A stretch of 5,541 bases of DNA from an uncultured Lachnospiraceae bacterium (GTDB lineage Bacteria > Bacillota > Clostridia > Lachnospirales > Lachnospiraceae): NCBI GenBank assembly GCA_937910785.1, contig CALDLG010000058.1:1-5541 (forward strand). Reading direction: 5' to 3'. This document shows positions 5,329-5,541 of this stretch, one piece after another (position 1 is the stretch's first letter; every line of letters begins with the position of its first letter). A program made the translations under genes and the position numbers. The notes under the pieces are model-generated. The model had not been told where the DNA came from. It ran no database searches and was given only the letters and a program-made list of their open reading frames with translations.

Positions 5329-5541
5329 TTACATCCCTTCCTTCAAAATCTGATGATCCCGCAGCAGCTTCTCTGCCGCCGTTCCCTTTACAATGCGCAC
5401 AAGCGGTTTCTTCAACACATTCAACGGCCCCGGCAGTTCCATCTCAAGCGGCGATCTGCCATCCATCAGTCTGACGGAGCTGTCCAGAAGTTCCCGGATA
5501 TCGTAAACGCTTCCCCATACCTCCGGTACGCCTCTGTCCAC
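5329..5541 (-). CDS. C-terminal end of an unidentified protein (partial)
   Basis: An open frame enters from the window edge and ends at TAA (5329-5331), giving the last 71 codons or so of a gene whose start lies beyond 5541. The visible first codon GTG at the edge should not be taken as the start. The tail is mixed charged and hydrophobic, with segments such as YDIRELLDSSVRLMDG and a basic end, VRIVKGTAAEKLLRDHQILK. No transmembrane helix, signal or catalytic motif is visible, and I do not recognise the family. It is codirectional with the repressor and ends 117 bases before it without an obvious terminator, but a link to sugar-acid metabolism cannot be claimed. Confidence 0.65.
   Translation of the reverse strand: MDRGVPEVWGSVYDIRELLDSSVRLMDGRSPLEMELPGPLNVLKKPLVRIVKGTAAEKLLRDHQILKEGM

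Overview
The window looks like a chromosomal segment of a low-to-mid GC Bacillota (Firmicutes), most likely a clostridial or Lachnospiraceae-type gut anaerobe. This is inferred from strong AAGGAGG ribosome binding sites, consensus sigma-A-type promoters, U-tract hairpin terminators and the style of the OmpR-type regulator. Nothing in the window fixes a species. All genes are on the minus strand, so biological order runs from high to low coordinates.

Layout in transcription order: (1) the 3' end of an unidentified gene (5541-5329); (2) a FadR-type GntR repressor (5211-4483) with its own promoter and a 12-bp leader hairpin next to its Shine-Dalgarno; (3) a 312-bp regulatory interval (4482-4171) with a terminator, a consensus-like promoter, a perfect 17-bp palindrome at the -35, a second imperfect copy just past the start point, and a possible third site; (4) a two-gene operon of a GntP-family gluconate/aldonate:H+ symporter (4170-2815) and an IlvD/Edd-superfamily sugar-acid dehydratase of the YjhG/YagF type (2783-1017), closed by a strong terminator; (5) an OmpR/PhoB response regulator with its own promoter (790-62), overlapped by the putative start of a membrane sensor kinase that leaves the window (75-1).

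Working model: the symporter imports a sugar acid (gluconate, xylonate or a similar aldonate), the Fe-S dehydratase converts it to a 2-keto-3-deoxy acid, and the GntR protein represses the operon from the paired 17-bp operators until a ligand binds its FCD domain. The module resembles the E. coli yjhF-yjhG arrangement (GntP transporter beside dehydratase), but no aldolase or KDG kinase is present here. The two-component system is a separate unit behind a terminator.

I found no mobile element, CRISPR array, tRNA, rRNA or clearly new system. The most interesting points are the operator geometry, the cysteine rearrangement in the dehydratase, and the structured leaders of the repressor and transporter genes.
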